Of a stretch of DNA of 64,000 nucleotides, positions 58,845 to 64,000 are shown in pieces. Made by a program: the position numbers and the translations under genes. The stretch comes from Erigeron canadensis (lineage: Eukaryota; Streptophyta; Magnoliopsida; Asterales; Asteraceae). The stretch spans positions 51,706,587-51,770,586 of the forward strand of contig NC_057761.1 in the NCBI RefSeq assembly GCF_010389155.1. Reading direction: 5' to 3'. The notes under the pieces are model-generated. The model was not told the DNA's origin. It ran no database searches and worked only from the letters and a program-made list of their open reading frames with translations. How positions within the stretch are numbered: the first letter of the stretch is position 1; each line of letters begins with the position of its first letter.

Positions 58845-61041
58845 CTAAAATATCCCCGTGAGAAGGTTAGCAGCAGTTGATATAGCCGCACCTGTGATGG
58901 CACCTTGCACTATTTCTTCATGAGAAGAATCGTCAAATGTCAGTGCTAAGGCCGCACCAGTTATTGCTCCTGCCATAGCACTGCTTTTCTGCACCCAACG
59001 CAGACCATGACATGTTACAAAGTGAACAAGATTAAGGCCAACTATCTATTGGAGATATAAAGGCTGAATTTTTTGAGTGTTTACCCAATCATGAACTCCA
59101 CGCGCCTCTCTTAACCCATAAGTAAGCCCTGAATACATTCCAGCAGCCAAACCTGAAGTCATTAGCGTTAGCATAGCACATTTACGGATCAGATATAGTT
59201 AATTTGATTCATCTTTATAGGTACACTGAGTTTACCCCATTGTAGAGATTCTTTCCCTATGCTTTTGACCTGAAAGGATACGAATTTATGAAATATAGGA
59301 AGTCGTAAAGGAACTATCCGTACCTCTGTTTTTCTATAAAGAATGTACCCCAAGCTATAAATATTTTAAATGTAAGAAGTAAAATATTTTATTTGGTAGC
59401 AACAAACATACCAATGCTTCAACAGAGTTTCTGTTCGTTTCTCCTGTAAAGCAACAATAAATCGACGTTTACAATATACTTCGAAGGATACTAATATGCT
59501 CTTATACAATTTGAGAAAATAGTAAAGAAATGAGAGGTGCATGCCTCGAAGTTCAGAGAAGCGATGTCTCCTTTGGCTAGTTGGGATTTCTGGAGGAATA
59601 GAACTCGAGTCTCCACCTGCACCTCGTTAATAAATGATGACGGAACATTACATTAAGAACCAATTATGTCCCTACTTAAGCTAGAGCATATAATAATGTA
59701 ATTCTCAAACCTGATATATACATAAAAATTGAATCCAAACAACGAAGTTCCTCAGATTAGTACAGCAATTATGTACTAATATCAACCAACATAACAACTT
59801 GAAAGTGTTTGTCTACTTTGAATAATTTTGTAACCATTATTTAATCATTTAAATTATTCTCAAAGTAATCACAATGATCTGTGCCGCTAAAGCACCTATA
59901 CTACATTGCAACAAGAACAAAATTCAAAGGGAGAGAGGTTTTTCATATAAATTGAAAGAGCTCAAGCCCAAAATAAAATTTTATATTATTTCTTACAAAT
60001 GTAATTAAAAGGATACATCAGATGTATCCTCTAGAACCAGTGTTCAAGTCAATTCATTAATCACACACAAGCCCGATCAACTTCAAATATGAAGCAATGT
60101 GATGACCTCAAAGTTTTACAATAAGAATCTTGTACATTTGTGATACAATGTGGTGACCTCAAAGTTTCAAGAACTACTAATGCTCTTGAATGACAGTGTA
60201 ACTTAGTTCAGTCACTTATAACAGAAAATGTTCGTTTAGAGTGATTTAGTGACATTAGTTATACTCAAAATGTATATACATCTCAGTTGCAAACAATCAA
60301 TTGTATTAAATATAGTGAAAATCCTCCCAAAAGTATTTCAAAATTTAAATCTTGATAAATTTCTATTTGCTACCCATACAGAGAATTTGCATTTGTTTAC
60401 TAACAGGAATGTTACAAATGAATAGAAATATTGCTTACTCTTATTTTAATTTATTTTTGAACCATCTAACATGTCGCAAAATTAAATAATACAACTCTTT
60501 AAAGCATTCGTGACATATAACAAATAAAGACGTGATGGTGGTGAGGAGGTGATGCTCACATGGCATGAAAAAGGATAGGTGAACAAAGTGAGCGATTAAG
60601 GATCGTAGTGTCACCGGTTATCAACCGTTTGCCACAAATTATGGAAAACAACCATATATATTTATTTATAATAATAAAATAATATATGTAGCCGATAGGA
60701 AAAGATTTCACACACACACACACACCTTCAATAGCGGTGAAATAGGCCTCTCGGGAAACTGCCTGAACTGCTCCAATCTGCATTTACAGCGTACAATTCA
60801 CTCAATGAATTCCAAGTACACAACAAAACTCTTGTACATACTAATGAAATCAACTCAAAATAATACCGAGTAAATGATAAATAATGAATAAAAGAGGGAT
60901 CGAGGGACGTACACCGGCGGCTTTAACAAAACTTTCGGCCATACGATTAAGGAGAGGATGTCCTAAATCAAACAAACCACCTTTCCTATCAAAGCTTTTC
61001 AACTCGTCCAACAACGACCGTGTCTCCAAATTGTGCCCCAT
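58845..61041 (-). CDS. OEP162: Outer envelope pore protein 16-2-like (OEP16-2)
   Basis: Seven exons, 61041-60913, 60777-60726, 59616-59545, 59443-59412, 59269-59236, 59152-59085 and 58988-58845, give 176 residues, close to the remembered Arabidopsis protein. The start MGHNLETRSLLDELKSFDRK leads into the family block LFDLGHPLLNRMAESFVKAAG, then IGAVQAVSREAYFTAIEG. A hydrophilic insert follows (GDSSSIPPEIPTSQRR), then GKESLQWGLAAGMYSGLTYG and the glycine/alanine-rich Tim17/22/23-type helices SSAMAGAITGAALAL and GAITGAAISTAANLL. OEP16 proteins are channels of the plastid outer envelope that pass amino acids; OEP16-2 is the seed/pollen-type member with this insert. The intron after exon 3 starts with GC instead of GT; the others are GT-AG. 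Confidence 0.92.
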
Positions 61042-61894
61042 GATTAAATGATTCTATTAATTCCCTACGTACCTTTCTTCGATCTTTGTTTGTATGAATG
61101 TATATGAATTTGGTAAAGACTGAAAATAAACAAACTGAAACGGTGGTTACAAAATATGAGTCATGAGTGAAAAAGGAGGAGGAGATGACACGTGTAAGCT
61201 ATAGTTGTATACGTGTCTCATGGTTTCGGACGAAAATTTTGGCACTTGTTCAGATCCCACTAAACGCGTGGCATTAGTAAACCGAGGGATAAACTTTGGA
61301 AGGTGAAACCTCGTGAAATATCGAGTACTTGTGACGGGACCAAAAACCAAATCAGCAAAACTTCGTTTTTAAGAAATGTTAAAAAAACTACATGTATTTG
61401 TAATCGGTTTATAGCGGTTTGGGTTTTTGCCTTATTGGATTTTGGTTTACTAACAGTTTTTTTTTCCTTTAAACGCATAAGGTTTGACTTCCTAAAAAAA
61501 TTAGATCATGACAACAAACTTTTCAGATGAACAACTTTGATGAAATAATTCAATGACAAATTGGGAAAACATCATATATATATATACATTTTTTGATACA
61601 ATTAACCAATAATAGAGCTTGATTTCAAAAACCAAAAAAGATGGCAATTAAAACCAACACCGATAACTTCTAACTAAATGAAAGATTTATAAAACATGGA
61701 GGTGACAATACCATGATATATAATCAAAACCTGAATAGTAAAACTATCAATGACCATAATCATTGCCATTTAAGTCACAATACCATGATATAGAATCAAG
61801 ACTAGAAAATAAAATGGTTATAGCATATTTCTCAACAGTGCAAAATAACATAAAAGGGAAGACATAGCATAGACAACAGCAAATGATAAAACAT
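61042..61894. other. Spacer between OEP16-2-like and eL29 genes
   Basis: Promoter side of the OEP16-like gene and 3' side of eL29. AT-rich; CCATGATATA recurs at about 61710 and 61782. No gene supported. Confidence 0.5.
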
Positions 61895-61975
61895 CTATTC
61901 TTCAACAGCAGATTCTCCACCCTGCTTGTTGTGCTTCCTTGCATACCTCTGGTTCCTCAAGAACTTGGGATCCAT
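61895..61975 (-). CDS. RPL29: Ribosomal protein eL29, last exon only
   Basis: An 81-bp exon after a CAG acceptor encodes MDPKFLRNQRYARKHNKQGG followed by ESAVEE and a stop, the conserved C-terminus of plant 60S protein L29. The usual N-terminal part (lysine- and histidine-rich, with a HRHTPTRG-type end) is not found in the 2 kb to the window edge. Either the upstream exons lie beyond position 64000, with the hAT element at 62463-63554 inside the intron, or this is an isolated exon of a broken copy. The first explanation is simpler, since this intron position matches the place where the family is split. Confidence 0.75.
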   Translation of the reverse strand: MDPKFLRNQRYARKHNKQGGESAVEE

Positions 61976-62454
61976 CTGCATTCACAACCATTTTATTATT
62001 ACACAAAAAATCAGATTTCCTCCATTGTAAACCAGAAAACAATGTTACATTGTAAAAGGGTCACAATTTTATGATAAAACTCATGGTGGTCTAGTAGTCT
62101 ACAAACAACAGGATATAATACACTATCAATATAATGGTTTCTCTTTTAGATTTTGATCTAACAACACTGAAAAATCACATGGAGTACACTGCTATGTTAC
62201 ACAATTCTACATGACTTGTTCTCAGCCTCTCTAAAACGGTAAAACCCAACATTATACTACCACTTTGGTAAAACTTATTTACAGAAATACAGAGTCGTTG
62301 TAAACAAGATAATAGTTATGTTAAAGCACATACATATAAAGAAAGTATCAAACACCTATTCATAAGGTATAGGTTATCTAGTCAATGATACATATATAAA
62401 GAGAAGTAAATCTACAGCATAGGAACGAAGTTTCAAATAAATAAAAAACCATTA
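61976..62454 (-). other. Probable intron of eL29
   Basis: AT-rich sequence with no exon of eL29 or other gene recognised, ending at the left target-site copy of the hAT element. Confidence 0.4.
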
Positions 62455-62462
62455 CCCGTTAA

Positions 62463-63554
62463 CAATGTTTTCATAACCGGACCGGAAGGCGAACCGGTCT
62501 CTTTACTGGTTACTGGTTCGTCCGGTTCGTCCGGTTCGTCCGGTTCGATCAGTCGAACAGGGTTATAGAACCGGAAACATTAAAAATATAATATACATTT
62601 ATTTGTACACTTCAACTTTAACTTATAAAATATGAAAGAAAATACAATAAAATGAAAAGCAGCTAGCTAGCTGGATCAATGACTTTAGGAGGTGTTTGGT
62701 AGGACGGAATCATAAAGAATGAAAATGCAATAGAGAATGGATTCCGTTGTTTGGTACCCATAGAGAATGAATATATTAAAAAAATTTAAAATTTTAAATA
62801 ATAATACATTTATTACATATAACATCTTAAAAAAAAAAAAAAAAAATTCCATTCTCACCAATTCTTTACAATTTGTAGAGAATGGAGAGAATGGAATTGA
62901 TTCCCCTTTCTCCTTTCTCATTCCATTTCTTTTTGCAGAGAAGTCCTTCTCATTCACTTTCTCACCTTTCCATTCCATCATACCAAACACCCCCTTAATA
63001 TATTTGCAACTTGCAAGTCTACGTATATACTATAAATACTATCCATAATAATATAAGAAACAAAAAAGCTAGAGTGAGAAAAGTCAGAAAACAAATTGAC
63101 GGTACTCCTTTCTCTCTATCCGAGAAAAACAAAGAATCAATTTTTTTGAAACTCGCATTAAATAAATTTCCGGCAAAATGAGATAAACTCCGACGAGCTT
63201 AAGTAAGCACCCCGTCGTTCGATGTTGATGAAAACTCCAACTTGAGATCATGTGTTTCAGCTCCGCCTCTTGTTCTCTCATTTCCATTGCACCACCGTCA
63301 CTGCCGACATCATCGCAGAGCCCTCCACCATCACCGTCGGCAACACCGCATAGATCTTCTCACATTCAAGTTCCTCCTCTCTTCTAACCACCACCACAGT
63401 CAAACAAAGTCAACGAATCGAAAGCACCGATTCCCGGCTCAACCGGCCGGTCCTATGCATGTTCGGTTCAACACCCTAAACTGGACCGTTATAGCTGCCG
63501 GGTCACGGCCCAATCGGTTCAGCCGGCCGGTCCGGTCCGGTCGTGAAAACACTG
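62463..63554. mobile_element. hAT-type element with perfect 8-bp target duplication
   Basis: A 1092-bp element flanked by CCCGTTAA at 62455-62462 and 63555-63562. Terminal inverted repeats start CAATGTTTTCATAACCGGAC at the left and CAGTGTTTTCACGACCGGAC read inward from the right (20 of 23 over the full repeat). Subterminal CCGGTTCGT and CCGGCCGGT repeats are present. No transposase; non-autonomous. It contains a nested Tourist-like MITE. Confidence 0.92.
62688..62994. mobile_element. Tourist-like (PIF/Harbinger) MITE nested in the hAT element
   Basis: A 307-bp element with TTA on both sides (62685-62687 and 62995-62997). Ends are GGAGGTGTTTGGTAGGA and, read inward from the right, GGGGGTGTTTGGTATGA. 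Internal sequence is full of GAATGGA and TTCCATTC. Being inside the hAT, it inserted later. Confidence 0.88.
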
Positions 63555-63562
63555 CCCGTTAA

Positions 63563-64000
63563 ACAAATAGCTAAATGGCAACAACTACCTTTATAACATA
63601 TATAGAATCAATAACACTTCACATAAAGGTTCGAAAAAATCTACACCATATGACGCTTTAAACAGATGTCCAGATGTAATAGCTCATTTTGAAACTTCAG
63701 ACATTCAAACTTCATAGCTCATTTTGAAAAACTTATACCACAAAAATCCACATTGCAAGTGTCAGATGAATTCTGAACTAAACAATACAAAAATAAGAAA
63801 ACCTATTTGTTTTAACAGTCTCGGTTTTTCTTAATGTACATTTAGCCATTTAGGGTATGTTTGGCTTAGCTTATAACAGCTTATTTGTATTTGGTTTATC
63901 TTTCGTTTTTGTGGTTTAGTTTTGAACTTACGAGCCTACCATGACTTGTAATTACAAGATAAAATCAAAAATAAGCCACAATAAGGAGGCTTAACAAATA
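63563..64000. other. Window end; probable start of another MITE
   Basis: AT-rich. From about 63850 a GGGTATGTTTGGCTTAGC sequence followed by AAGCTTA/TAAGC-like motifs resembles the left end of a Tourist-type MITE whose right end lies outside the window. No gene seen. Confidence 0.35.

Noticed and set aside
62767..63048. Open frames around the poly-A tract near 62830
   Set aside because: They lie within the Tourist MITE and arise from its GAATGGA repeats.

Overview
This is plant nuclear DNA, almost certainly from a eudicot. Genes are split by short GT-AG introns, intergenic DNA is AT-rich, and several genes are plant-specific: an OEP16-type plastid envelope protein, a DUF247 protein, TENA-E and GRAS regulators. 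The style of the repeats made me think of Asteraceae, but nothing in the window proves the family.

Layout. 1-2199 (+): the last three exons of a CoA-type Nudix hydrolase. 3091-4280 (-): a complete TENA-E-like thiamin-salvage gene. 5.8-32.1 kb (-): a tandem array of seven GRAS-family genes. Four two-exon copies are intact (A, C, D, E). One two-exon copy carries a single nonsense codon (B), one is a decayed relic (F), and one intronless, longer copy lies at the upstream end (G). The spacers repeat with the genes, so the array grew by segmental duplication. 35.2-40.7 kb: a complete-looking Mutator-like transposon whose single spliced gene fuses a FAR1-like zinc finger, a DDE transposase and a C-terminal OTU cysteine protease. 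Its ends carry repeated GC-rich palindromes. 41.8-45.7 kb: a dead LINE split by a solo LTR. 49.3-50.6 kb (-): a DUF247 gene. 51.6-52.2 kb (-): a CCHC zinc-knuckle protein with an arginine/serine/lysine-rich tail. 58.8-61.0 kb (-): a complete seven-exon OEP16-2-like gene with one GC-AG intron. 61.9 kb (-): the last exon of ribosomal protein eL29, with nested transposons upstream.

The host genes do not form a pathway; they are ordinary neighbours. The striking content is the GRAS array in several stages of decay and a dense, datable transposon record. Target-site duplications can be read directly for two Mutator-type elements (9 bp each), an 8-bp hAT element with a Tourist MITE nested inside it, a solo LTR inside a LINE, and, less perfectly, for the OTU-carrying element and two further hAT-type elements. 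Exon coordinates were set by hand from splice signals, reading frame and remembered family architecture; no alignment or search was run.
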